Below are positions 32,982 through 46,900 of a stretch of 64,000 nucleotides of DNA, in pieces. The translations under genes and the position numbers were made by a program. Positions within the stretch are counted from its first letter, which is position 1; each line of letters opens with the position of its first letter. The notes below the pieces were generated by a model that did not search any database, was not told the DNA's origin, and worked only from the letters and a program-made list of their open reading frames with translations. Origin of the DNA: Amia ocellicauda. Taxonomy: Eukaryota > Chordata > Actinopteri > Amiiformes > Amiidae. Location: the NCBI RefSeq assembly GCF_036373705.1, contig NC_089858.1:38155137-38219136 (forward strand), given 5' to 3'.

Positions 32982-35068
32982 TTTTTACGGAGCGGGTAAT
33001 TGCCCTCACTGCCATTATGGCCTTAACTATTATATCTATAAACGTGAGGAGCATTGCTGAGGTGAAAAAGAGGGCCGATGTTTTAAACTCTCTGGCTGGA
33101 ATGAAAGCAGACATCATCTGTTTACAGGAGTGTGGCATCCCGTTCCAAAAAGAATATAAAGCTCTCCGGGACACTTGGACCCTAGGTGAATCCTTTTGGT
33201 CGGGGTCCAACATGTCCCGAGCGGACGGGATTGCCGTACTCCTGAAAAACCCATTCATAGAAGTTAAAAAATTTAGGGTGATAGAGGCGGGCAGGTTGGC
33301 CAGCCTCGACCTTAAATACAAGGGGGCTGTATTGAGGCTGGTCAATGTCTATGCCCCCACCAGCCAGAGAGAGAGAGTCCTCTTTCTCCCTCAGCTACGC
33401 CCGCTCCTGATCGGCACCTTACCGGTTATCATTTCAGGTGATTTCAACTGTGCTCTGAGGGATGTAGACCGGAGTAAGCCCCGCAACGATAGATCCAACA
33501 GGGACCTCGCTGCGTTCGTGGAGGACTTTGAACTCTGCGATGCAGGTTGGGACCTGGTCCCCTTGTTCACCTGGGTGAGTTCTTCTGGCTCCTCCTTCTC
33601 CAGGATAGATCTCGTCCTCCTCAGTAAGCCACTGGAGAGGACCGCCATGTCTTCAGAGGTGGTCTTCTTTTCAGACCACAGGCTCCTGACGACAGAGGTG
33701 CTCATTCCGAGCACACGGGAGTCGGGGCCTGGGGTCTGGAAGCTCAACACCTCTCTGCTCGATGACCCTCGTGTTATTAAGACCTTTGGTAGACGCCTCA
33801 AGGAGTGGAGGACCCTGAAGGACCTTTTTGATTCTCCCATAGAGTGGTGGGAGATGGTGAAGAAAAGGACCATGGGCTACTTCATTCAGCTGGGGAAATG
33901 GAAAGCTCGTGAGAGGCGGGCGAGATATTCCCATCTAAACGCCCGCCTCCAGCACCTGAGTCTTTTACAGATCAGAGGCTTCGACCTAGCTGAGGAGGTG
34001 GCCTGGGTCAAACTGAGTCTCTCCGCCCTCTATCGGGAAAGGCAAGAAAAGATCAAGGTCCTTTCCAGGGTCATGGAGGACAACGAGAAGTGCAGCCGCT
34101 TCTTCTTCAAGAAAACGAAGGAGAGGTGGCCTGCAATGTCCTCCATGATCGACTCCTCGGGGCAGGAGGTGGAGGGCAGAGAGGCTGTTGAGACAGTGGT
34201 GCAGGACTTCTACAGGAAGTCTGATCTGATCCATCACTTTCTGTCCCTGTTGGAGTCCCGCAACGAGGGGGACGAGGAGGCGGAGGAGGATCCAGAGATC
34301 ACCACCACTGAACTCTCCCAGGTGATAAAGAGTCTTAACTGTGGAAGGACACCGGGTACCGATGGGATCCCTGCTGAATTCTATAAGATCTTTTGGGAGG
34401 TGCTTAAGGAAGATCTGGCTCAGGTCTTGGGGTCGATGTACAGAGAGGGTAGACTGGCCCCTTCTATGAAGAGGAGTATCCTCTCTCTTCTTCATAAGAA
34501 GGGAGATCCAAAGGATCTGAGGAACTGGCGGCCGGTCAGCCTCCTGTGCACCGACTACAAGATACTGGCCAAAGCACTGACGCTCCGTCTGCAGCGGCCA
34601 CTCCCTCAAGTCGTGGGTCCCGACCAGGTCTGCGGTGCCCGGGGAAGATCAGCGGCCGACAACGCCATGCTGCTCAGGGATGTCGTGGCCTACTCAAACG
34701 AGAGAGGGCTTCCCCTGGTCCTAATCAGCCTGGACCAGGAGAAAGCCTTCGACAGAGTGGGCCACGGATACCTGCAGCTCGTTATGGAGAGGATGGGTCT
34801 CGCTCTTGGCCTGAGGAAGTGGGTTAAGATCATCTACAGCGGCCTAAGCAGCAGGGTCCTTGTGAACCGCCACCTGACCGAACCATTTCCGGTCAGGTCG
34901 GGGGTCCGACAGGGTTGTCCCCTGTCGGCCCTGCTGTACGTCCTCTGTCTGGAACTGTTCATGCAGGCGATCCGCCGGGACGTCCGGGTGACAGGTTTCC
35001 ATCTCCCGGGTTCCGGCGGAGAGCAACTGAAAGCCCTGGCCTATATGGACGTCCGTGGCCAGGGTTGA
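32978..35068 (+). pseudogene. LINE ORF2, endonuclease + reverse transcriptase (broken at YMDD)
   Basis: Residues 1 to about 240 form an APE-like endonuclease: IISINVRSI, CLQECG, VNVYAPTSQ, ISGDFNC, SRIDLVLLS, FFSDHRLL. The RT follows: GRTPGTDGIPAEFYK, LLHKKGDPKDLRNWRPVSLL, LISLDQEKAFDRV, VRQGCPLSALLYVL, then LKALAYMD, where the second catalytic Asp and about ten further residues are deleted and the frame is lost, stopping at TGA 35,066-35,068. L1/Tx1-like rather than CR1-like by the FYK and YMD motifs. Confidence 0.9.
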
Positions 35069-36341
35069 GGAATTGCTGGACGGCTTCTGCAGGGCGACTG
35101 GGGCCACTGTCAATAGAGTCTACCTCTCTAGAGCATGGCCTGTTGGCCGGGGCCCGCCGACCGTGTTCCCTGTGAAGCCGTCCATCAAGGTTCTGGGGAT
35201 CACGATCGACGGGACCAACACGGGCACCCGGAGCTGGGAGGAGGCCTTATCCAAGGTCCAAAGAAAGATCCACGGCTGGAGCACAAGGACCTTGACGATG
35301 GCCGGTAAGGTGCTGGTCGTAAAGGCCATCCTCTTCCCGATACTGCTCTACGTAGGAATGATCTTCCCCCCAGACAAGGTCGTCGCAAAGTTAGTGACCA
35401 GAATTATATTTCGGTTTGTCTGGGGGAGCAAAATGGAGAGGCTGAAAAGAGTGCAGATGGTGAAGGGTACCCTGGATGGAGGCAGGGGGGTCCGGGATGT
35501 TGTGCGGCCGATAAAGGCGCAGGGGCTGGCCTACGTGGTCAAGAACATCCAGGCTGCTGGCAAGAAAGTGAGTTTTATGAACCGCTTTTATTTTGCCAGC
35601 AGCCTGAGACCATTCGGCCTCTGTGCCATAGATAACACCAGGCCGCACTCGTGGGATCCCCCGCCGTTCTACAGGGTGCTCCGAGCCTTTGCGCTCGAAG
35701 TAGGCCTCCATAAAGTCGTGCTGGCCTCCTGGGATTATAAGACCATCTGTAGCCAGATGAGATCTACCCAGGAGACCAGCCGGATAGAAGATTTCCCTCC
35801 CAAAACCTGCCGGTTTATCTGGGCTAACGCTACGCACGTTTGCCTCACAAATACGCAGAAAGATGTCTCCTGGATGGCTGTGAGTCGGTGTCTCCCCACC
35901 CGAGTGTTCATGCACAGAAGGGGCCTAGCCCCTTATGACATCTGCCCCTACAAGGGTTGCCTGGGGAAGGAGACGGAGGCTCATATCTTTAGGGATTGCC
36001 CCTCCGACTGCAGGGTCTGGCTCCTGTTTTCTCCGTTCCTCCACAGGTTTGCCGTTCTTGTGCAGGCGACCGCCCAGCAGATCTTATATGGTCCAGCCAG
36101 GGGGTTAACATCTTCCACCCTGAGGTGCTGGTGGTGTGTCGTCTGCACAGTGAAACAGGCCCTGTGGGAGGGACGGAACATCTGTCTGTTTAATAAGCAG
36201 GAGCTGGACCCAATTGTCATCGCGCGGAGGGGCATGGTACTTATAAGGGACTATGTCAATCTGGAGGTCCATCAGAGGGGCAAGGAGGAAGCCTTTAAGA
36301 ACTGGCAGATACAAGATCTGGGGGAGCTCAGGATCCCATGA
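35055..36341 (+). pseudogene. LINE ORF2, C-terminal part after frameshift
   Basis: Continues ORF2 in another frame from VARVEELLDGFC: RT thumb/connection (IKVLGITIDG; WSTRTLTMAGKVLVVKAILF), then the C-terminal domain with the Cys/His motif CPYKGCLGKETEAHIFRDC typical of L1/Tx1 ORF2 ends. Stop TGA at 36,339-36,341. Open over 428 codons, so the break upstream is recent relative to the insertion, or the copy is young. Confidence 0.85.
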
Positions 36342-36846
36342 TGGGACCCACCTCCGGGGACGGTCATCTCCCCCTGCTGGAGCCCGAGTCCAAGATCTTT
36401 TAACTATTTTATGAATGATTTTCTTTTAAAAAATGACTTTTAAAAATGAATTTTAATTGTTTTTAAAGATGTAGTTGTTTTTAAAAGCACTAGTTGTTTG
36501 GTTTTTTTTTGGTTTAGTTTTGTTCTATTTTTTTGTCAAATACATTGACTGTTTGGATTTAATTTTAAATGCATTGGACTGTTTTGGTTTGTTTTTTATT
36601 TTTACCATTTTAATTGTTTTTTTGTTAATTGTATTTGACTTATTTGTTGGTAGCAGTTTGCTTTAATCACGTTTGTTTTGTTGTTTTGTGCACTTGTTTA
36701 TTTGAAGTTTAGTATTTTGTTTACGTTAAATCACTAAGATTTTAAAAATTTGAAGTGATTTTAAGAATTGACTCACAAGTATTAAAATTTGTTTGAATGT
36801 TTTTATCCTTGAAATGTAAAATACTTTTACCAATAAAACAGTATTT

Positions 36847-36862
36847 TACCCCGGCATGCAGG
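36847..36862 (+). repeat. Target-site duplication, right copy
   Basis: TACCCCGGCATGCAGG, second copy of the 16-bp repeat. Confidence 0.85.
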
Positions 36863-39800
36863 TGCAATGGCCGCTGCACACGTCAACACAGCTTGTGCAA
36901 CACAAACACCCCCGTCTTCAGAGCAGTGTGTGCAAATCCTCTGTGCTTTACTTTAACACAATTATCTACGAGTCTAAGATTGTACTGCTTCACGGTGTAG
37001 CAGCAAAATCTCAACCACGCAACCGCAGGTACGTGAGTTCAGGAAGCCTTTCAAAGTCACCAGAAAATATGATTATTATAATATCATTGTCAAGTGCATC
37101 GGGTAGTGTGTTTGCGATGATATATTTATGAAGGTAGCGATTTCTCTCTGGACTTGATCAATGTGAGAAATGGCTGCTCCTCATTTTTATGAATGAAAAA
37201 ATGTATTATAGTCACCCGGAGGTCTCAACTCTGATACATGCGCACTGCTGTTTGTTATCCATATAACCGTCGGTACAGTATATTGAATATGGTTGAGTAT
37301 TGCTATCAATACTAATAATTAGCAGACACCTGGTGGACACTCCAGTCAGGACGTTCACACTATACACATTTGTAAATTATAGGCTTAGAAGCCACATTCT
37401 ACTCATCATAACTCAAATAGCAATAGTGCAAGTTTATCATTTATATGTCACCGGTAGGTCAATGTTTTGATGTGGTCTAGGCCTAAATCAAAATATTTTA
37501 ATGGTGTGGTAATAAATTAATGTTTTAATGGTAAATATTATAGATACACTGTGACAAAACACTATAACAACATAACTGTTGAATGATGGGTAAAACATGT
37601 AAACTAGAGAACAGAGCTTTCCACGGCCATATTCAGGCCAGGCAGCCAAACAAATGCAAAATTTGCTTTCCCTTTGATTTCTTCATCCCTGTGGATGAAG
37701 TGCGAGTTCAATAAGGGGAGCTGAATGAGAGCCTGCAATACTGAACACAAAGTGACAAGTGAAAGTATTTTGCTTCCAAGTCACTGTAAGCATATATGCA
37801 TTGTTATTGTGGTTTTTAATTTGGATTCATAAGGGCATTCTAGCTTTGGATTTATTTAGATGAACATGATGCTATAAAAAATTAAATAGTTTCAAGACAG
37901 ATATTTTTATTGCTCTGTTATTCTCATATATACATGGATACATTAAATGTTTTTGGCTCCCTCATATACAAGTCCCACACCAGTGCCCTGAGTGAGGTTT
38001 TCGACTGTTTTCCTGAACAATAGATTTCCGAGTCTTAAACAGGGGACTGCAGATAAATCGCAAAATCGTCCCCTCCAAAGTTTTAAACATAACATATACC
38101 TGCAGACTCGCTAGAGAACTCTAGAGAGAGATTGCATAAATACTTACACAATCCACTGTTCATCGGCAGCTTTGCTAGTTAGTTCATTTATTTGAACAAC
38201 TTAAATGTATATATATTTTTTAAAATAACATTGAAATAGCAGTGTTAGTATGAAGGAACCTTGCACTTGCGAGAAAGCTAAAAGTAATCCTAACACTATT
38301 ATAATGTTAACACTTGACAACATTAGATTCCTAGGCACCCTAGTGTTCTGCAGAACATTGTTTTTTACTTGTTTATCTTCCACTAAATATGTTCAATAGA
38401 AATTAAGTTGAACAGTTATTGAAATGTGGACTGTAGCGTCAAGATAGTTTAACTTTATTAAAACTTTATGTTCTTTTTTTGGGTGTTCAGATGTTCTCTG
38501 CTGTGGTATCAGAGGTATTGTGTCTAGTGAAACTGAACTGTTACAATATCGAAATTCACAATTGTAGTATTGTGACAACCCTAGGGCACATATTATCCAA
38601 GGGATAAGTGGAAAATACATTTATTTCACAGCCCTGAGACTGTAGATTTCGATACCTATAACAGTCTACAACATTGTAAATAAATTACCATAATTAAGTC
38701 AAGTACTTCACTCCAGAAGCGTGTACACTCATCTTCAATAATAAAGCAACCAAAAGTCTTGCGATTCTACTCAGTTTTCATTAAATATTTAGATCCCCCC
38801 ACCAAATGTCAAAGGTGGCTGTTAGGAAGAGGAACTTAAAATGCCCAAACAGAATAAGTACCTTTTTAAAATGATTTATTAGAGCAACAAGGCCCACTCT
38901 AAACAATGACATTACTTTTTTTGTGTGTGCAAATACATTATGTACAATTCTTATAAATATGGCATCTTCGTTTTTTTTTTTGTTAAAAAAGAATATAAAG
39001 AAAAATGTGCACAATACAGCAGGTAAAATGGGGCTTCTGAAAATGAAGCAGAGTCCACTTTAAATTATTTACGAAAGAAAAGAAAGAAAAACATTTTTAC
39101 AGAAATACTAAAATCGCAAACAGCAGTTGATTCCACCCGTGTATTTTGCTAGTGGGTCACAATGGTTCTTGTTCTTGTAGTACTTGATTGTTCTCAATTG
39201 AACACCGAGGTTGAAGCAGGAGGTTGCACAGACCTATAGACCTACAGGCGTCAGACCTGCAGGACAAGACAGAGGACAACTACAGTCAATCAATTGGGTT
39301 TCTATACCGAGTTCAGTGTGGTTACAATTCAGATTGCCTTTTCAGCACAGAGAACAAATTCAAATACACAGATAAATAAACTGGCTAATTTTCAGCCTGT
39401 ATTTCTGCTGTCCCTACCCTGCTTTTAAAGCTGTAATTAGCATCGGTAACCCATGTAACTTTCTCAATTATTACACAGAACTAATGACGGATCACATATT
39501 CATTAATCTTTTTTCCATTACAAGGATGCTCTTCAAACTGCAATCTCATGATACAGAGCAATGTACCTGCTGGAGTAAGTAACTTGTCAGCAAGTGTGCG
39601 GTCATGAATTTCTATGAGTGATAAGATTCATTGAACACAATTGATTTTTAAAAATATATGTATTTTAGTAGTCTGCATATTAAAAACATGTGGTGTATTG
39701 AAAAATTGGCACTTAAAAATATAAATCCAAGTATGGGGCCCAACATACACTTTGAGGAGAGCTCCTTCTGAGCTGAATCACTCCAATTGTAACTGACTAG

Positions 39801-42360
39801 TTAATTACTCTAAACGTGCTCAATATCCATGGTTTAAACTGTGTCTTTCTAATGCAAATTGATTAATAAAAGTATAATTTGTCATCAGCGCTCTAATTAC
39901 ATTTAGAAACAGACATGGATGAATAACAACAAAGTGTAGCTTTAAGGATAGGTAGGGAGAGCAGAAACATTGGTAATAAGATAAGCAAGCCTATAGATAA
40001 TTGGACTTATTCTTCGCCTCAGCATCCACCCTTTCTTGATCTGAAATGAAACCACAGTCTGTATCTAACAGGTCAAAGATCTGCTGATGCTGCAAGACTA
40101 GAAGCACCGAAGACCTCACAGTTATGGGGCACTTTGAGACCGAACTCCTTGTTAGGCAGACTAAGTTGTAACACTAACAAATTAATTGTAACAAATATAT
40201 TGAGCAGCAATGGTCATTTACATTCCACATGGCAGTGTCAAAATACAAGTCTTCAATAGAACAAAAACAAACACCCCAAAACATTTTTCCTTCTGTTGTT
40301 ACGCAGATACTGAATTTGCAATCTCCTGTTCACTAATATAATCATGCTAATTTGCACACTGAAGTAAGAATTGGAGCTGTTCGGTAACATTTCAGAGCTG
40401 CCGATTACGGGGATAGTTATTAACTGCAGTCGCTGTTCGATGCAAAAACAGATCAAAAAGACTGAAGATGCCAAAAGCTTGTGCATTAGGCGGTGAAGTT
40501 AAAGAGATGAATATGACAAAACACAACAACAATATAAAGGTTAAGGCTCTTCTATGTCAAAGGTTCCAATCTGCTCATGTTGGAAGTGCACAGAATCTAT
40601 AACCTGGTTTTCTAGATGTCCTGGATATTAGAAAGGTCTGCCTGTGAATGTCACCGAGAGGCCGTGCAACGCTCTGCACTCGGCAGTAACTTCCCCACCT
40701 ACACACACACACATTCACAAGACTATGAAATGACCGAAAAACACATCCTGGCCCCCTCATCCCATTGCTCTCTCTTAAGATGCATTAGGCCAGGGCTGCT
40801 ATGTGAATTTCTGGCTTACAGGCACTACACATCAGTCCTGGCATTGTGAAACATGCCATCTTTCCAGGGCTGGGATGAAATCAAATCTTTCACCCACCCA
40901 CTATTAGAAAACTACAGAACTGTACTTTGTTGTGGCTGCATTTGTGTTGCTACTTCCTGTTAATCATAAATGTAACAGCTATGATGTACAGCTTTGTAGT
41001 TTGCTATTGGCGTGGTCAAAGATTTGAATTAATCCCACCCTAGGTCTCTGAGTTTGTAATTGACTACAATTAAAACCTAACTGTAGGTTACACCTGTGCC
41101 ACTGTTTCTGTACTATTGAATTAGTGGATGATCAATTACTATGCAAATGCACGGTCATACTCAGTATCACAGTAAAATATGATCCATTGTGTATCAGGAT
41201 ATTACTAATACAAACACACACATTTCCATTACTTTCAGTGCCATTCTAATGAGGGCAAAAGGACTCTGATTTTAACAGAGCACAATCTCACTGGAAATGG
41301 ATCTTCAATTGCAGCTCCAAATACTGCAGTTTGGAACAAATTTCAAACAGCTTGGACACCAGGCCTACATGAGAGACTGGCTTTCTAGTTTAACTGACCA
41401 GTGTTGCTCTGTGAATAATTGGCAAAAATTGACCCAAGTAGATCTGATATTAGAGAAAAAAAAAAAGCACTTTAACAGGAAGTACAAATACCGAAGCATA
41501 CAAAATGATTGAAGGGAAAACAGGATTGGAGCAACATGCAACCACAACAGATAAGAGTCTCTAAAATAGATCAGTCTCATACATAAAAGGCTGTTCCTTT
41601 CCTACTGTGAGAGATTACATTGTAGAAGCACACCTTCCAATTTACTTTATATGATCACATTGTGATTGTAATCTCAATGTTTTTTTGGGTGTAGGTTCAT
41701 AATAAATACATAAATATATGAAGAAATTACTTTAAAACTGACTTCCAAGCTTCTGCCCCAATTTTCTCTCAGGCAAAAATAAACCAACGCATGGAAAGCA
41801 AAAGCCTTTTTTTCCAGTATCCTAATTATGTTAGAAGTTTAAAAAACAAACAACCCCCCCCCCCAAAAAAAAACATTAAAAACAATTTTTTAATTCACAT
41901 CAGGCACGTATGAACACAGAAATATACCTGTCGACCATATATTAATTTTTAGTATTATTTTTTATTTGGTTTTGTTTATTTATATTCATTCTGTAGGTCA
42001 ACATTTACATCAATAGGATTTGCATTTGAGGATATTTTATACCATCTGCCAGTAATTTGTATATTGATTACTTAATGATTTTTTCTGGTTTCTGGACTGC
42101 AGACCTAGTCGTTAGGCTGACTGAATTAATAGGTCAAATTGTCATGGTCTTAAGGGGAGCACATACCCCAAGACTGCTGTGACCCCAAATCATGAGAAGA
42201 GCGCAAAACATTTACAAGATCCGGACTGTCAACAACAGCAATGTGTGTTACAGAAGGGGGCGGCCCGGGAAGACTGCTATAAGGGAAAAACAACAACTCT
42301 TAGTCCAGAACTAAACTGAGTGTGTGAGTGTTGATACTTTAATATGCAAGATTATAGAAT
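36863..42360. other. Unassigned intergenic region
   Basis: About 5.5 kb with only short, low-complexity ORFs. I see no domain, splice pattern, TIR pair or known repeat. Confidence 0.3.
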
Positions 42361-43920
42361 AAATTCTTAATTTATTTTGGCCATGAATTCAGAGATGTTC
42401 TCTCGGTCACAAGGATAGAGGAGGTCATGATATGTAAAACTAATTGTTAGTGCTTTCGTACAACTGTAACTGGATAAAATATAACTGAGAAGTTTAACCT
42501 TTAAATGCTGGTGTGAATGTACCTTTCACTGTAGCACTGAACGCCCCACTTGAACTCCTCGACCAGGAAGCGGATTCTACATGATCAGTTAAGCCAGATC
42601 CTCTTCACAGCTGCAAACCCTGAAGAAATCAGCGGCTCCTCCTCACTCAGGTATAACAAACAACCCTACAGAGAAGAACTGGTCTACTGTTTTTTTTTGT
42701 TATTTCATAACTGTTCAGTACTTAATGGATTCAATTCAGGTGCTTAATTTGTCAAAGGTATCATCTACCCAAGATATTCAGGGGTTGATTATTTAGAAAC
42801 CTATACAACCTGCAGGATTGTACTACTGGAGTTGGATATTGAAAATAATTTGGGGCTTTTTGGAAACATTTTGGTATTCTTACGTAGAATTAAACACACA
42901 GAGTTGGCAGTGATTTGGAATCTGTGGTCTGCAATTGAAACATAAGACCTCTAACCCAGAGCTCCTCAGACACCTATCTTTTTTCGATAAGGGAAATAAG
43001 GTTTGTAAATCAAGTTTCCAACAGCCACCCTCAGAGTGCTTCCTGCTCCTTTCTTGTTCAAAAAGTGCACAACTCAGTGCTGTAATAAATGAGAACAATG
43101 GTATCAAAACCACACGCATGTCGTTAACCAAACTTCAAGTATCTGGGACCAGAACACAGGATTGTCTGTAGACCACTTAAGGAAGCATTGCAAGATCAGT
43201 GACAATGCTGCCAATTTAATACTACTTTCATAATTGAGATTTCAGGAATAAGTATTAATTTAAGACATTGCTTCTATCCATTATGAAATTCCCCAACGAA
43301 GTGAATGCTGTGCCGAGTTTGCCATCCTTCACCAGTGTCCCACGAAGTTAATCAGCAGTTCCTCTCCACTGACACTCAGACAAAGCTTGATTCACCCACT
43401 GACTGGAGAGAAATACCAAACCATTGATACAGTTCACAACTGAAAAACATATCTTCTGAACTTAGAAGCTTGACATAGTTTCTTGGCTTTGCTGACTTGT
43501 CCGTACAAAGGTTGACATCTTTCGACTGGATGAAAAACTAATAAATAGGCAATAGAATTTTTTTTACTGACAATAAAAGAAGCAAAAAAAAAAAAAATCA
43601 CATTGCTTATTCAGCAGAAGTACAGGATCCCAGTTCTTCATAGTAGTCCTACTCCCACCCACCTGGGCGGAGCATCTCGTTGACCTCGCGGTTAACAGCC
43701 CCTACTGAACTCCCCGGACTAGAGCAGCAACTGTTGGCCGATCTTGGAGAAACAAGCCTGGACTCTTCATGGGAAGCTTGCGTTTCTTCAGATGGGATTC
43801 CTGAAACTGGGAACCACCTCTGAAATTAGCTGCAATTTCCCTCGTTCCCACAGCCCGAATCCAAGGCTCTCATGATCGACCAGGGATGAGACGACAATCA
43901 GAGCTTCCTGTGGGGCAGCC
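42361..43920 (-). promoter_or_regulatory. ENTPD4: Probable ENTPD4 3' UTR
   Basis: Follows the ENTPD4 stop. A minus-strand AATAAA (plus TTTATT near 42,370) about 1.55 kb downstream is one possible poly(A) signal. The 3' boundary is inference. Confidence 0.35.
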
Positions 43921-46900
43921 TCAGAGAGTGATGGGGATTGTGGGAGAGTTCCGCCCCTCTTCCAGCCACATGGCGGCCGAGGAAGAGGAGGAGGTGGAGA
44001 TTGAGGAGAGGGAGGGGAGGCTGCGCTGCATGCGCCGGTGGATCCTGCGCAGACGGAGAAGGTAGAGCAGGATGGAGAGCAGCACCACCAGGAAGCAGGC
44101 CAGGAAAAGGTAGTGATTGTTGACGAAGGTGAAACTACCTCTCCAGTGAGAGTGCGCCCCCTTCAGGATCTCCTGCTGAATGTCCCTGTGGAAGGAACAT
44201 TAAACAGTAAAGACATGCTGATGGAAACCTTTAGAATATGTCACTTTAATACACACACACACATACACAGAAAGTACAAAATGCACCCATTTCCTAACAC
44301 CCAAGGGTGCAATCCTGCCATATTTCATTTTTAGATGATAAACGTTTAGAGCCCAAGTTGATTGAGATGGGTTTCTCTCAAAATAACCAAAACAGAATCT
44401 GATTGTTCTGTTCCTAGACCCTTCAACTATAAGTATACAGAAAAGTAAAGTTACTTCACAGCCTCTTTTTAAGCAGGCTCCTCCACAGGTCTTTTCACCC
44501 TGATAAAATGGTTGCCACTGCTGGAATAAAAACTTTCCAAAAAACGCCATATTTCATATAAAAATCCAAATTTTTGGATCCAAAAAGTAGTGAACCTAAA
44601 GATAAAATAATCTTCATAATAATCTATTGTTTTAGGAAACACAAATGCAAATATAAAACTAATCCAATGGGGCATGATGAAGCAACTGGCTATGGAAAAC
44701 TCTGCTGTGAAGTAAATGAGGGTACCTTAAAGGCAGGAAGCGTGTTCTATAGAGGATGGCGCCCAGAGTCCACTGCACCTCCCGGTCGTAGACCTGCAGG
44801 GCGGTCTTCAGGTTCCTATACCGCGTGGGGAAGGAGAAGCCTGTGTGGAAAACCTCGTACATCCAAGCAGACTTGAAGCACTGGTACCTGCAGGGGAGAG
44901 GGCTGACTTAGTAATTTTATATGTATCAATATCAAATTCAAAATGCACCACTGAGTTTTGTCTGGCCACTGTGGAGTTCAGGCGAGACTCCAGTTGTGCA
45001 CATCGAATACAGAGGATTTCTGATATCTGTGTCTCCTGAACCGAAACCCCACAACAGCGGAAATGAAAGTCCACTGGTACATTACTGAAGACGACTGTAG
45101 CAACTCGTGGGGATGTGCAACGCCATATGTTTTCCAGAAGCCCACTGTGCTCTCCTGAAGGGCTGTGCAACACTTACTTGAGTCTGTGCAGGTCTGCGTG
45201 CGAGGCGTACAACCCACGATCAAAGCGCTCTCGCAACGTCTTCCACTTGGTGGCGCAGTAGTTCTGCAAAGACACACAGGACTATTTAGGGAGGGCTAAC
45301 TGACTGCTACATCTAGACTACATTCATGCTGGGAATAACCGAGCCAAAAGGCAAGACAGTGTTCATCAGCAGGACCTTTTAATAGTGGTTTATTGATTCA
45401 GACTAGATTTACATATACGACAACAAACTCTTATTTATTTTTATTCCTTACAGAACACACCCTTTAGAGATGGTGGTAGACCAGTTTAGGGTGGTGGTGT
45501 CCAACCATGGCTCTGGGATCCAATCCACCCCAAAATCACAAATTATAGTTTAAGAAAATCAGTTGTTTAGTTAAGGAAATCTAGTAGCTGAGGGCTGAAG
45601 GATTTTCAGTTTTTGGTTTCAAATGTTCTACATTTTTTATATATATTATACACACACACAGATATATATGCAAAACATCCTGGATTGGGACTCTGTGTAC
45701 AGGACCATGGTTGGACAAACTGTGTAGGATGCTCCAAAGGCATATCCTCCTAATTAAAGTCCTCTCGTTTACCAAGTTACCACTTTATTGGGATCACGCC
45801 ACACTCGTTGGAGAGCAGTTTTCAACACAGCTCCAGCGTGCGACAGACAGGTGTTTGAAATCCTTGTTTAATCATTATCACAACGTCAGTAATAATAATC
45901 AAGCGAAGCTGATATTATTGCTTAAATAGCACAGCTTAATCCTATTATCACGTGTGGTTAATGTCTTCATTATTGTACTCCACTGTAGTTAAATGGTGTT
46001 CTTTACGTGTAATTCATTTTGTCAGTTCATTCTTTGTATGTTACTTGTTAACAAGATCAGATGTCACATATGAATAACTTAAAAAACAAAGCCTTGAAGA
46101 AATTATCATTTTCACAAAAAAAGGACACATTCTTTAAGGTGGTTTTAGGTGTTGATGTTGAAGCTGTGGCAATCAAAGAATTAAACTGATCTCTCCCCTC
46201 TTACAACTACCCATTTGTTACCAATTTAGCAACAACCTCAAACACTAGGTCTGTTCCAGACTCGAGCCGGGTTGAACACAGCATGCAGGATCGTGTGCCT
46301 TTCTCAGACTATGTACAGAGGAGGGGTGAGGGGGTTCTGGGGTACCTTGGCAGCGTTGGCGTACTTGGAGGCGTTGTAGTCGCCGCCCATGCGCAGCACG
46401 TCCTCGGTGCAATAGTAGAACTCAGAGAAGCCGTAGAACTCGCTGTTGTAGTAGTCGATGGGCGGCTGGTAGACGCTGTTCAGGGAGGACTGGGTCTCGT
46501 TGGTCTTGTTCAGGAAGGGCTGCAGCACCAGCCGGCAGAGGTCGAAGTCACCAGTACCCCGCAAGAACAGGCTGTGCCCCCCCTGTGGCACCTCATCCTC
46601 CAGGCCCAGCGGCAGACATGGGTCCAGGACAGGAGACTCCGATGACTCGCCCGTGTGTCTGTCCAGCAGTCTGACAGGGACAACACAGTGGACAAGGTGG
46701 CCGTTACAGCACTGCACAAATGATTGGGTTGTGATAACATTAAAAAAAAAAAAAACAGTGGGACTAGTGTATCTTTCAAATACTACAGTTTGCTTTACAT
46801 GACTTTGATTTATTTCAAATTTATAAGGGTTTTTGAGGATAAAACTTTTGTGTCCGACTTTACCGATATATAAACTATATACTAAAGCAGTGGGTCCAAA

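Larger units (their letters stand above)
32448..36846 (+). mobile_element. Tx1/L1-like LINE, 4.4 kb, 5'-truncated
   Basis: Bounded by a 16-bp direct repeat. Order: 3' part of ORF1, ORF2 with APE endonuclease and RT, a C-terminal zinc-knuckle-like motif, then a T-rich 3' UTR. Much higher GC than its surroundings in the coding part. Insertion between AACATCCTCACC and the original TACCCCGGCATGCAGG site is consistent with target-primed reverse transcription. Confidence 0.9.

Noticed and set aside
33391-35915. Long minus-strand ORFs (33,391-33,873; 33,986-34,609; 35,391-35,915)
   Set aside because: Antisense shadows of the GC-rich LINE ORF2; no domain of their own.
43938-44334. Plus-strand Arg/Gly-rich ORFs
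   Set aside because: Antisense to the ENTPD4 terminal exon.
46283-46645. Plus-strand 120-codon ORF
   Set aside because: Antisense to ENTPD4 exon 9, which has clear apyrase motifs and splice sites.
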